A stretch of 64,000 nt of DNA from Candidatus Epulonipiscium fishelsonii (lineage in GTDB: Bacteria > Bacillota > Clostridia > Lachnospirales > Cellulosilyticaceae). Shown here piece after piece: positions 57,281 to 64,000 of the stretch. The stretch covers positions 17,194 to 81,193 of the forward strand of contig LJDB01000047.1 of NCBI GenBank assembly GCA_001983455.1, written 5' to 3'. A model generated the notes under the pieces. It was not told the DNA's origin. It did no database searches and was given only the letters and a program-made list of their open reading frames with translations. The stretch's first letter is position 1, and each line of letters opens with the position of its first letter. Position numbers and translations under genes: made by a program.

Positions 57281-57412
57281 CTATCCGAAAATTTGTACTA
57301 ATAACATATTTACCCATTCTGCAGGTGTATTTCCTGTAAAATATAAAACTACTCCAGAACAAACAATATATCCTATAACAACTAGCAATACCTGTTTTAA
57401 ATAATTAATCAT
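57281..57412 (-). CDS. Very small membrane protein (43 aa)
   Basis: The frame begins with ATG at 57412 preceded by gcgaggaaaatatt (a good Shine-Dalgarno) and stops at 57281. It reads MINYLKQVLLVVIGYIVCSG and then VVLYFTGNTPAEWVNMLLVQ, ending IFG. One hydrophobic helix (about 7-25) and an amphipathic end suggest a small membrane protein. It is flanked by hairpins on both sides. Family unknown. Confidence 0.55.
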   Translation of the reverse strand: MINYLKQVLLVVIGYIVCSGVVLYFTGNTPAEWVNMLLVQIFG

Positions 57413-57442
57413 AATATTTTCCTCGCTTTCATTTTTTATGTA

Positions 57443-57485
57443 AAATAGGGATAGTCTACCTTTTTTGGCTAAGCTATCCCTATTT
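57443..57485 (-). terminator. Terminator of the decayed dehydrogenase gene
   Basis: A perfect 12-bp stem (57443-57454, 57474-57485), loop of 19, is followed on the minus strand by TTTTA. It sits 12 bp after the stop of the hydroxyacid dehydrogenase remnant. Confidence 0.7.
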
Positions 57486-57496
57486 AGACAACTTAT

Positions 57497-57625
57497 TTAA
57501 TTTACTGCAAATTGACTTTTTCCAACAGTATAAATATCAACGATATTTTGAGCTGCCATAAAGCCCATTTTACTACTAGCTTCATGTGTAGTGGCTCCTA
57601 TATGAGGAGTAATTATACAATATAA
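57497..57625 (-). pseudogene. C-terminal remnant of a D-2-hydroxyacid dehydrogenase (SerA-like)
   Basis: The minus strand reads CIITPHIGATTHEASSKMGF and then MAAQNIVDIY, ending TVGKSQFAVN with a stop at 57497. This is the exact C-terminal pattern of NAD-dependent 2-hydroxyacid dehydrogenases (TPHIGA with the catalytic His). Upstream of about 57625 the frame is closed and the rest of the gene is gone. Confidence 0.75.
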
Positions 57626-57985
57626 GATTTATTTCCTCCTAAATCCATTCTGTGTCAGTTACTCCACGCATAAATGAGGGAGCTTATATCTAATCTACAC
57701 GTAGTATAGCAACTTTTTCTTAAAGCCTCCTACCTCAAGCGATTGATACAATAGGCTTATTGACTAAAACCCTACAAAACAACATATAGTTAAACTGCTT
57801 TATATGGTAGCCTATCTTCCCATTCCTTGTACATTTATTGTATTCTATCATCATTTGATTTATAACTACAATTTTTATAATTAAACTATCTTTACCTGCA
57901 AATTTGACAAGTGCCTTTGCTACATTATGATTTACATTTGTAACGAAACTGTTCTCTTATCCAGATATTTTTTTTAGTTTAAGTT
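57626..57985. other. Decayed sequence between two gene remnants
   Basis: No intact frame. A short minus-strand stretch (VAKALVKFAGKDS, near 57890-57930) looks protein-like, but I cannot assign it. It probably derives from the same lost sugar-acid genes. Confidence 0.35.
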
Positions 57986-57989
57986 TAGC

Positions 57990-58110
57990 AGATTTAGTGC
58001 AAACTTCTTGTGAAAATCTCCTTTTTTATCTACTATTTTATAAGTATGTGCACCAAAATAATCTCTCATTGTTTGAATTAAGTTTATGTTCATGCGAGCT
58101 TTTCGACAAC
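57990..58110 (-). pseudogene. Remnant of 6-phosphogluconate dehydrogenase C-terminus
   Basis: The minus strand encodes NINLIQTMRDYFGAHTYKIV and then DKKGDFHKKF. This matches the very conserved end of decarboxylating 6-phosphogluconate dehydrogenase (NLIQAQRDYFGAHTYER and F-H). The rest of the gene is missing, and the frame runs on past the normal end. Confidence 0.7.
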
Positions 58111-58164
58111 AATCATATATAACAATGTAGATAAATAAGCTGGTGCCACAAGTCCTAATTAACA

Positions 58165-58205
58165 CAAAAACAGGAGCATATTTAAATACATATACAATAT
58201 GCTCC
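58165..58205 (-). terminator. Terminator after the second aldolase
   Basis: The 9-bp stem 58205-58197 with 58181-58173 is followed on the minus strand by TGTTTTTG. It lies 14 bp after the aldolase stop. Confidence 0.75.
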
Positions 58206-58218
58206 CATACATACCAAT

Positions 58219-58839
58219 TTATTTCACTAGTGCAACAGCTTCAGCTGTTAATTTTGCAATTTCATCAAATTTGTGTGCTGTAATTAAAGTGTCTTTTACC
58301 ATCCAGCTTCCACCACAAGCAACAATTTTTGGATTTGCAAGATATTCTTTAATATTATTTGGTCCAATTCCACCTGTAGGCATGAACTTAACATCTACAA
58401 AAGGTCCACCCAGTGCAGATATAGTTTTTAATCCACCATAATTTTCTGCTGGGAAGAATTTCACTACTTTAAGTCCACATTTTAACACTTGCATAATCTC
58501 ACTCGGAGTGCAAGCACCTGGGAATATAGGAATGTCATTTGCAATAGCAAAATCAACCACTTCTTTATCAAACCCTGGTGAAACAATAAATTTCGCCCCT
58601 GCTTCTTTTGCTTGTTTTGCTTGTTCAAGAGTTATAACTGTTCCTGCTCCAACTGTCATTTCAGGAATTTTTGACATAGCTTTAATTGACTCATAAGCTG
58701 CTGCTGTTCTAAAAGTTACTTCCGCAATTGGAAGTCCACCAGCAATCAAAGCGTTTGCCAAAGGTACTGCATCCTCCACATTGTCTAGTTTTACAACAGG
58801 TACAATTTTAAGTTTTGATACTAATTCATTAATATTCAT
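58219..58839 (-). CDS. eda: KDPG/KHG aldolase (Eda)
   Basis: The 206-aa class I aldolase carries the catalytic Glu and phosphate-binding Arg in AEVTFRTAAAYESI (about 34-47), and the Schiff-base Lys in LKVVKFFPAENYGG (about 129-142). It cleaves 2-keto-3-deoxy-6-phosphogluconate to pyruvate and glyceraldehyde 3-phosphate, the end of uronate breakdown. It lies between a decayed TRAP permease upstream and dehydrogenase remnants downstream, and appears to be the only survivor of that operon. RBS ggagaa. Confidence 0.92.
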   Translation of the reverse strand: MNINELVSKLKIVPVVKLDNVEDAVPLANALIAGGLPIAEVTFRTAAAYESIKAMSKIPEMTVGAGTVITLEQAKQAKEAGAKFIVSPGFDKEVVDFAIANDIPIFPGACTPSEIMQVLKCGLKVVKFFPAENYGGLKTISALGGPFVDVKFMPTGGIGPNNIKEYLANPKIVACGGSWMVKDTLITAHKFDEIAKLTAEAVALVK

Positions 58840-58868
58840 TTGTTATTCTCCTCTGGTTTTATAATAAA

Positions 58869-59391
58869 TTATGACAAAAATGTTGGTAAGAACATTGTAA
58901 ATCCTGAAATAAAGGTTACAAGTAATAAACATAAAATCATAACTAATATAAATGGTACTATACCTTTAGTCACAGTTTCAAGGGGCTCTTCACCAACTCT
59001 AGCTGCAACAAACAAATTTATTCCTAAAGGAGGTGTGATAAATCCGATTGCCAAGTTAACAACCATAATTAAACCAAAATGAATAGAATCTAATCCAACT
59101 GATTTTGCAATTGGTAGTAAGATTGGTGCTAAAACTAGGATTACTGGAGTTGTGTCCATAAAGCATCCAACAAGCAGCAACAATACATTTAATATACGTT
59201 TTGAAACTTCTTCCAGTCCCCATAAGCTCTCCTATTAAAATAAATAGTGGAATAGCCATAATTGGAAAAGAGTCAGCTCCAGTAAATAAAGCTTGTGTAA
59301 CATAAGTTGGGGAAAGTCCTCTAGTAAATTGAATTCCTAATAAACATGATAGACCAATTGCAACTCCAACAGGTACACTTAAAATTTTCAT
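58869..59391 (-). pseudogene. TRAP large permease (DctM), large internal deletion and frameshift
   Basis: The first 60 or so codons (ATG 59391, RBS ggaggg) read like a DctM start: LSVPVGVAIGLSCLLGIQFT and SFPIMAIPLFILIGELMGTG. In another frame, from about 59200, comes the DctM end: VLLLLVGCFMDTTPVILVLA and GFITPPLGINLFVAARVG, stopping at 58869. Some 250 residues of the usual 425 are missing between. It cannot make a working permease. It lies 29 bp upstream of eda. Confidence 0.85.
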
Positions 59392-59406
59392 GTCACCCTC
59401 CTGCAT

Positions 59407-59640
59407 TAATAAACACTATTTCTATATAAGAAACAATACCTTTATGTACAATTATTTCAGTGTATAAAAATTAAATTTGCAATTATTTTAGGGATGTTTT
59501 ATTTTTTTGGTTATTTTAAAGTAATTGATGATTTAAATTAATCAAAATGTTGAATAGTCACTTTGATGTACATGTAAAATACACTAAATATCATAGTGTA
59601 TTTTTAGATAAGATTTTTCATATAAAGATTAATTATAGAT
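59407..59640. other. AT-rich spacer
   Basis: I see no gene. It would include the promoter of the decayed DctM-eda transcript, but no clear boxes stand out. A plus-strand frame at 59547-59729 has no RBS and runs antisense to the SGNH remnant. Confidence 0.4.
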
Positions 59641-59744
59641 CTACTTATTTGATATATTTAAAGATTGAGCTTGTGCATTTGGATGAAGTTCATCTTCATA
59701 AAACATATTATTATCGCCATGTCTATTAATAGTAGCAATTATTT
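59641..59744 (-). pseudogene. Possible SGNH hydrolase C-terminal remnant
   Basis: On the minus strand, directly after the esterase stop, the frame reads IATINRHGDNNMFYEDELHP and then NAQAQSLNISNK, with a stop at 59641. DELHPN matches the Asp-x-x-His block near the end of SGNH/GDSL esterases. No start exists, so it is a leftover or a lost C-terminal domain. Confidence 0.4.
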
Positions 59745-61637
59745 CTATAAGCTTGCTAAAATGATTACTATACGTTTTAAAGAACTCTGTCTAAAATGAT
59801 CACTATGCATTTTGAATGAATCTGCCATACTAGACATGTAGAAAGCACTATTATGTGCACCATTTCTTAAGCTGTAGCCATGCTCTTTACCAATGTTTCT
59901 AAGATATTCATGTGTTTTCACAGTGTTTTGATAGTCAACCATTATATCTTGAAGACCACAATCAACATAAAAATCATATTTTGCCATTTGCTCAGGAGTT
60001 AAAGATTTAAGCATATTTAATGTTGTATCATTTAAAGCACCCATGTGACTTGCAATAGAAGAATATAAGTCAGGATTAGCTATGCCAAGCTTCATAGCAC
60101 CACCTCCACCCATAGATATACCAGTTATACCACGAAATTCAGCTTGATTTATTGTACGATATTTATTTTCTATTTCATGTCTTATTTCATCTGTAATATG
60201 AGATGCCCAAGGACCAGTTGAATTATGATTAGCAGGGTCATATTCTGTGTCATCATATCCACTTGTTTTACCAGAGTCAGGCATTACAACAATCATTTCC
60301 ATCAAATTGTTATTAGTCATTTGATCATCCAGAAAATCTTCAATTTTATCCACTTTAAGAAATGACTCACTGCTTGAATTTATCCCATGCAATAAGTAAA
60401 CTACAGGATAGTGCTTATCTGTATTTTCATAGTATGATGGAGGTAAATAAACACTATATTTCATTTCAAGAGGATTGCCACTTGCATCTTTAAATAAATT
60501 TGAATTGTACGTTGCAGTATAACAATGGCTCATATTGCCTTGTTCCTTTAAAGTGCCATTGTTTTCCGTAAAATATTGAGTAATGTGACCTTCAAAAATA
60601 ATTTCGCCTAGAGAATTGGTTATTTTGCGAGTTGCTTCATAACTATAAGTTCCATTGTCATCAAGCCAATAACTAGGGTTTGTATCTGCAACAGTTAAGT
60701 CTGTACTAGATTTGCTTTTAAAGTCTGAAACGTATGCATCTTTATCAGTGTAATTTGCATTATAATTATCCATTACAGTTTTAGCAAAAGCACTAGAATT
60801 AGAAGTTTCGATTGCATCTTTTTGCTTATTTATTACGTCCTCAAATACTGGGTCATTTATATTATTTGTTGGCAATCCTTTTACTTCCCTAACAGCTAAC
60901 TCATTGCCACAAATAGCATATTCATATCCAGAGTAAAACCCACCATTTCCGTTATTATTGAAAAGTCTAATTGCAATTTCATTCGTTCCACCTTCATTTA
61001 AAATATCTGAAGGGATAGAATATTCTCTGTTAACTTCCCAATAAGATTTTTCAAACAAGATTTGAGTGGCATCTGTACTATCTTTATAATTATATTTGAA
61101 ACCACCACTTTCACTATTGTTTAACATAGGCGTTCCATTCTTATCCATAAAACCACTTGAAGCTACTAAGTGACCATTTATATAGACTACGTCTGCGTCA
61201 TCTATAATTCCTAATAGTAAAGTTACATTTTCATCATCTGTAAAATTTTCAGGAAGTGTAAATTCTGTAGCAACCCAAGCCTCAGACCAATTTTTAAATA
61301 AAGAAGAACCATCTTCTTTGGTTAAAGGTAAAAGTCCTCCATCATTACCATCTGCTGGCATATCAACAACTGGCCAAGTAGTAAAAAGTTCACTGTTTGG
61401 TAATAACGCAAGATTTAAGTCTTCTGTTACAATTTCGCATTTTTGATAAGGAAGATATTGAAACATTTGATTGTATGTACGGTATTCTTTAAAGTACCAA
61501 GGATTTTCATCTAACTTTACAAATTTAGAAGCGTCGTTTAATAAATCAGAAGTTCCTTCCAAACCATAAACTGTAGCAGTATTAAAAATACTAAGACTTA
61601 TAGTGCTTAAAAATAAAAATGATAAAGCTTTTTTCAT
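59745..61637 (-). CDS. Secreted multi-domain esterase (esterase D/Fes-type)
   Basis: The 630-aa protein starts at ATG 61637 (RBS aaaggag) with a signal peptide (MKKALSFLFLSTISLSIFNT, cleavage near 25), so it is exported. Residues about 40-240 look like galactose-binding-type beta-sandwiches (WVATEFTLPENFTDDENVTL, AIRLFNNNGNGGFYSG). The C-terminal half is a putative-esterase alpha/beta hydrolase: YPVVYLLHGINSSSESFLK, nucleophile elbow GISMGGG, Asp near YDFYVDCGLQD and His near LRNGAHNSAFY. It probably removes acyl groups (acetyl or feruloyl) from plant or algal polysaccharide. The last 15 or so residues come from a duplicated segment (59750-59818), so its C-terminus is altered. Confidence 0.85.
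   Translation of the reverse strand: MKKALSFLFLSTISLSIFNTATVYGLEGTSDLLNDASKFVKLDENPWYFKEYRTYNQMFQYLPYQKCEIVTEDLNLALLPNSELFTTWPVVDMPADGNDGGLLPLTKEDGSSLFKNWSEAWVATEFTLPENFTDDENVTLLLGIIDDADVVYINGHLVASSGFMDKNGTPMLNNSESGGFKYNYKDSTDATQILFEKSYWEVNREYSIPSDILNEGGTNEIAIRLFNNNGNGGFYSGYEYAICGNELAVREVKGLPTNNINDPVFEDVINKQKDAIETSNSSAFAKTVMDNYNANYTDKDAYVSDFKSKSSTDLTVADTNPSYWLDDNGTYSYEATRKITNSLGEIIFEGHITQYFTENNGTLKEQGNMSHCYTATYNSNLFKDASGNPLEMKYSVYLPPSYYENTDKHYPVVYLLHGINSSSESFLKVDKIEDFLDDQMTNNNLMEMIVVMPDSGKTSGYDDTEYDPANHNSTGPWASHITDEIRHEIENKYRTINQAEFRGITGISMGGGGAMKLGIANPDLYSSIASHMGALNDTTLNMLKSLTPEQMAKYDFYVDCGLQDIMVDYQNTVKTHEYLRNIGKEHGYSLRNGAHNSAFYMSSMADSFKMHSDHFRQSSLKRIVIILASL
59750..59818 (-). repeat. Short tandem duplication at the esterase 3' end
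   Basis: Two copies of about 33 bp can be aligned on the minus strand: TTCAAAATGCATAGTGATCA and TTTAAAACGTATAGTAATCA, each followed by TTTTAG. The second copy replaces the natural stop with a short extra tail (RQSSLKRIVIILASL). Confidence 0.6.
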
Positions 61638-61659
61638 AACATATACTCCTTTTCGCAAT

Positions 61660-63457
61660 ATTAATTTGGTATAAAATAATATATATATACATTAAATAGC
61701 TATTATATATCTGTTTTGGCATATATAAAATTAGTTGCATCTCTATCTTTATCATTCCCAATTGTTATCTACTTCTGGAGAAATAGTTTCTTTTTCTTTA
61801 TTCAACATATTCTTTAATAAAAATTTTTGAAGCTTTATTAGATTGAAAACTTGCAATCCATTAAGTTTAATTGTAAATAATTATGAAAAAAAACTCCTCC
61901 AAGAGTAAATTATTGCTAAATAGCAAAATAAATTTTATCAATAATTTTGTGCAGTACAAGTATAAGTATATAACAAAATTATGAAACATTAATAAAATTA
62001 ATAATAAACAAAAAAAAGGCTTTTCAAAGCTGGTAAATAGTGGTATACTGATACAAATGAAATTGATAAGGGGGATGACAGAAAAGACGAAACTGTTTTA
62101 CTTAAAACAAAATTATTAACAGCAAATAAATTATCAATATTAACATCTAGTAATTTTGTTACAGAGAGCCTATTTTACAATAAACCAATCGAAATTTACA
62201 AATCTACTTGAAGCTACATCGAAATCTATTAAAGAAAAGATATTACGAACTTGTTTATAATTTTAAACTTTACTTGATTAAAAATGTATTTTACTAAAGT
62301 ATTCTTTTTATTTAATATTTTAGATTAAATCTTATTTAAATTTCAATATTTCGTGGAGATTATAATCAATTCATAGCAATATATCTTAAAAAAAATAGAT
62401 AGTAATCTAAACGCATTCTAAAAAATATCTTAAAATTAAATTAAAATGATAATCCTCTATTAATGCCATATAATACCCCGCTATACCACCGTTTAAAATA
62501 GAAATTTATAAGTACTTTGAGATATAGAAAAAATGGATATATAATCTTATACTCAGTCATGTTTATAAAGTATTTAAATTAGTCTATTAAAAATTGATCT
62601 AAAAGAAATAATTTTCTAAAAGTAAACAAACTATTAATTCGCCTTGTTGTAAATATATTACATCACAACTATTTTCGACTCATACTTTAAAATACTTCGT
62701 TACAAATATGGAAAAGAGCAGTCAAAACATAGGTTAATATCAATAAATGATGAAGTTTGTATTGAGTTAGTTACTAAATAACAAATTGGATGCATGATAA
62801 AAGTATAAGTACAGTCCAAAATACAAAATGAAACAATATCTTATTAACTTATAGAAATAACTTCAATCTAATTAGATTAAAATTTTTACAGACTGTGGAT
62901 ATAATTAGAATATTATTTTAAAAATTGAGAACGCTACACAAATTTACATTAAGAACGGTGGAATATAAAAATCTTATTTATAATCTATTGACAATTTTAT
63001 AATCAAAAAATGATAATTTAGAAGTAATATAATTTAATCAAATGCATTTCATGTAGGTAAGAGTTTTCGTAATTTTGCAAAAGATAGATTATTATTCTAC
63101 AGAAAGCTTAATATAAAATGTAAATGTAGTAAATAATTATAAATGTATACATCCAGAAGCATACTTAACAACCCCTAAAATTTATTTATTGCCTATAAAT
63201 ATAAAAGAACCACCTATTGTAAATATTAGTATGATATGAAGCAGTTTATTGAGAGTATTAAGTCAGAACCAAAATGAAAACTCTATAAATAATAATTTTT
63301 CTAGAGAATTTAAAAAATCGGTCAATATCTAACAACTAATGCATTGTTGAAAATGACACTATTAAATTTAATATAATTAAAACAGGTTCTAACTTGCTAA
63401 TTGAGAAATCTAATACAATTAAATATTTAACCAAAGTAATCTACTATTTTTAGTTAA
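61660..63457. other. Long gene-free, very AT-rich region with decay
   Basis: About 1.8 kb without a supported gene. A ribosome-binding-like aaggggg with ATG at 62077 starts a frame that breaks after about 15 codons; frame-shifted continuation (LLTANKLSILTSSN) hints at a decayed plus-strand gene. No family can be named. Stop codons are frequent in all frames. Confidence 0.4.
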
Positions 63458-63507
63458 ATACAAACTAAAGAAGAAAAGACTCATAATCTTTTTTTCTTAG
63501 TTTGTAT
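63458..63507. terminator. Long hairpin
   Basis: A 21-bp near-perfect inverted repeat (63458-63478 with 63487-63507; the outer 11 bp are exact), 8-base loop. It may be a terminator or the scar of a small mobile element. Confidence 0.45.
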
Positions 63508-63539
63508 AATGAATTAGTGAGAATGTAGATCTAGCTACA

Positions 63540-63575
63540 GGCTATAGACAATTGTCTATGGTCTAGTTTTTTTTG
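63540..63575 (+). terminator. Palindrome plus T-run
   Basis: The exact 16-bp palindrome atagacaattgtctat (63544-63559) is followed by ggtctag and eight T. It reads as a plus-strand terminator with no intact gene before it, in keeping with a lost plus-strand gene. Confidence 0.5.
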
Positions 63576-63620
63576 CAACAATATAATACGTGTTTATGTC
63601 TACTGCAAATTGATCTAAAC

Positions 63621-63888
63621 TTATTTTGAATTGTAGTTTTCAATAATAAATTTATTAATGCCCAAAGCAATTGGAGCAATAATATCGTTATCTTGAGGCC
63701 GTATTTTTATATTTTGCCATATATTATGAAGCTCATATTCAACCAAATGAGCCCTTAGATAATCACAAAACCTGCTTGAATTAAATAAATCTCCTATAAT
63801 TACAACATTTTTTGTATCAATGATAGCTATCATATTAATTAAAGCTATAGCAAAGTAAGAAGATATTTTTTTAAATAGTTTATTAAAG
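63621..63888 (-). pseudogene. C-terminal remnant of a ROK-family protein
   Basis: The minus strand encodes KLFKKISSYFAIALINMIAI, then IDTKNVVIIGD, and later DNDIIAPIALGINKFIIEN with a stop at 63621. This is the C-terminal pattern of ROK sugar kinases/repressors (A-x-A-L-x-N-x-x-x-x-x-D...V-I-I-G-G and P-x-A-L-G). The frame closes near 63890, and the remaining 110 bp to the window edge show no continuation, so the N-terminal part with the DNA-binding or ATP site is absent here. Confidence 0.55.
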
Positions 63889-64000
63889 CTGAACCTCCCA
63901 CCCCTTTAATTGTGATTGGAGGTTGTCGTTCAATTAGAAACGCTACTTTCTAACCAGTTCTCTTATGAACTTCTTTATATTTCTATAAAGCACAGACTAT

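Noticed and set aside
63020..63480. Decayed transposase in the AT-rich region
   Set aside because: Short plus-strand stretches looked vaguely protein-like, but no transposase motif or terminal repeats could be aligned, so no call was made.

Overview
The window is very AT-rich and carries many genes of anaerobic, low-GC Gram-positive bacteria: two EFR1-type flavodoxin/ferredoxin fusions, a single-chain clostridial-type PurL, a TctABC transporter, CaiB/BaiF CoA-transferases and clostridial-style ABC-F and M24 peptidase genes. Ribosome binding sites are strong (GGAGG) and intrinsic terminators abundant. I read it as a chromosomal segment of a member of Clostridia, probably a gut- or polymer-associated fermenter near Lachnospirales. 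That placement is inference; there is no rRNA or other marker to fix it. I found no tRNA, rRNA, CRISPR array or intact insertion sequence.

Layout. 1-9.4 kb: DUF4349 lipoprotein, two EFR1 ferredoxins, a GH2 beta-galactosidase with RidA, a MerR/coiled-coil protein and an ABC-F protein. 9.4-10.9 kb: an Rpn-like gene with a decayed partial copy beside it. 10.9-16 kb: purD-purL. 16-25 kb: a long minus-strand operon that combines a complete TRAP transporter (DctM, DctP, DctQ), a complete tripartite tricarboxylate transporter (TctA, B, C), a cyclase-family enzyme and an amidohydrolase, preceded by a FadR-type GntR regulator. 25-37.4 kb: a minus-strand catabolic cluster. It reads, in transcription order, signal-less solute-binding-like protein, two CaiB/BaiF CoA-transferases, MaoC dehydratase, zinc-type dehydrogenase, sugar ABC transporter (binding protein, ATPase, broken permease), L-rhamnose mutarotase, COG3618-type amidohydrolase, frameshifted Gfo/Idh/MocA oxidoreductase and MBL-fold hydrolase. 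Divergent from it is uxaB (37.8 kb); both promoters carry a similar GGYGGTRCC-centred site just downstream of the -10 box. 39-47 kb: glycogen debranching enzyme, MATE pump, aminopeptidase P, radical SAM protein, GNAT. 47.3-52.2 kb: a five-gene nickel/peptide-type ABC importer. 52.2-56.4 kb: an Eda-type aldolase and pheS-pheT. 56.5-64 kb: small membrane proteins, a second Eda aldolase surrounded by remnants of hydroxyacid dehydrogenase, 6-phosphogluconate dehydrogenase and TRAP permease genes, a large secreted esterase, and about 2 kb of decayed sequence ending in a ROK-family remnant.

Themes. The gene content points to uptake and breakdown of sugars and sugar acids (galactosides, rhamnose-like sugar, uronates through UxaB and Eda aldolases, esterified polysaccharide). 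The region also shows unusually visible decay: one homopolymer frameshift, two internal deletions in permease genes, several gene fragments, a six-copy 43-bp tandem array, and at least three places where the 3' end of a gene is tandemly and imperfectly duplicated into the adjoining spacer. The most interesting candidate system is the 33.4-37.4 kb block, in which a cytosolic solute-binding-fold protein is tied to paired class III CoA-transferases and a hydratase under a shared operator with uxaB.
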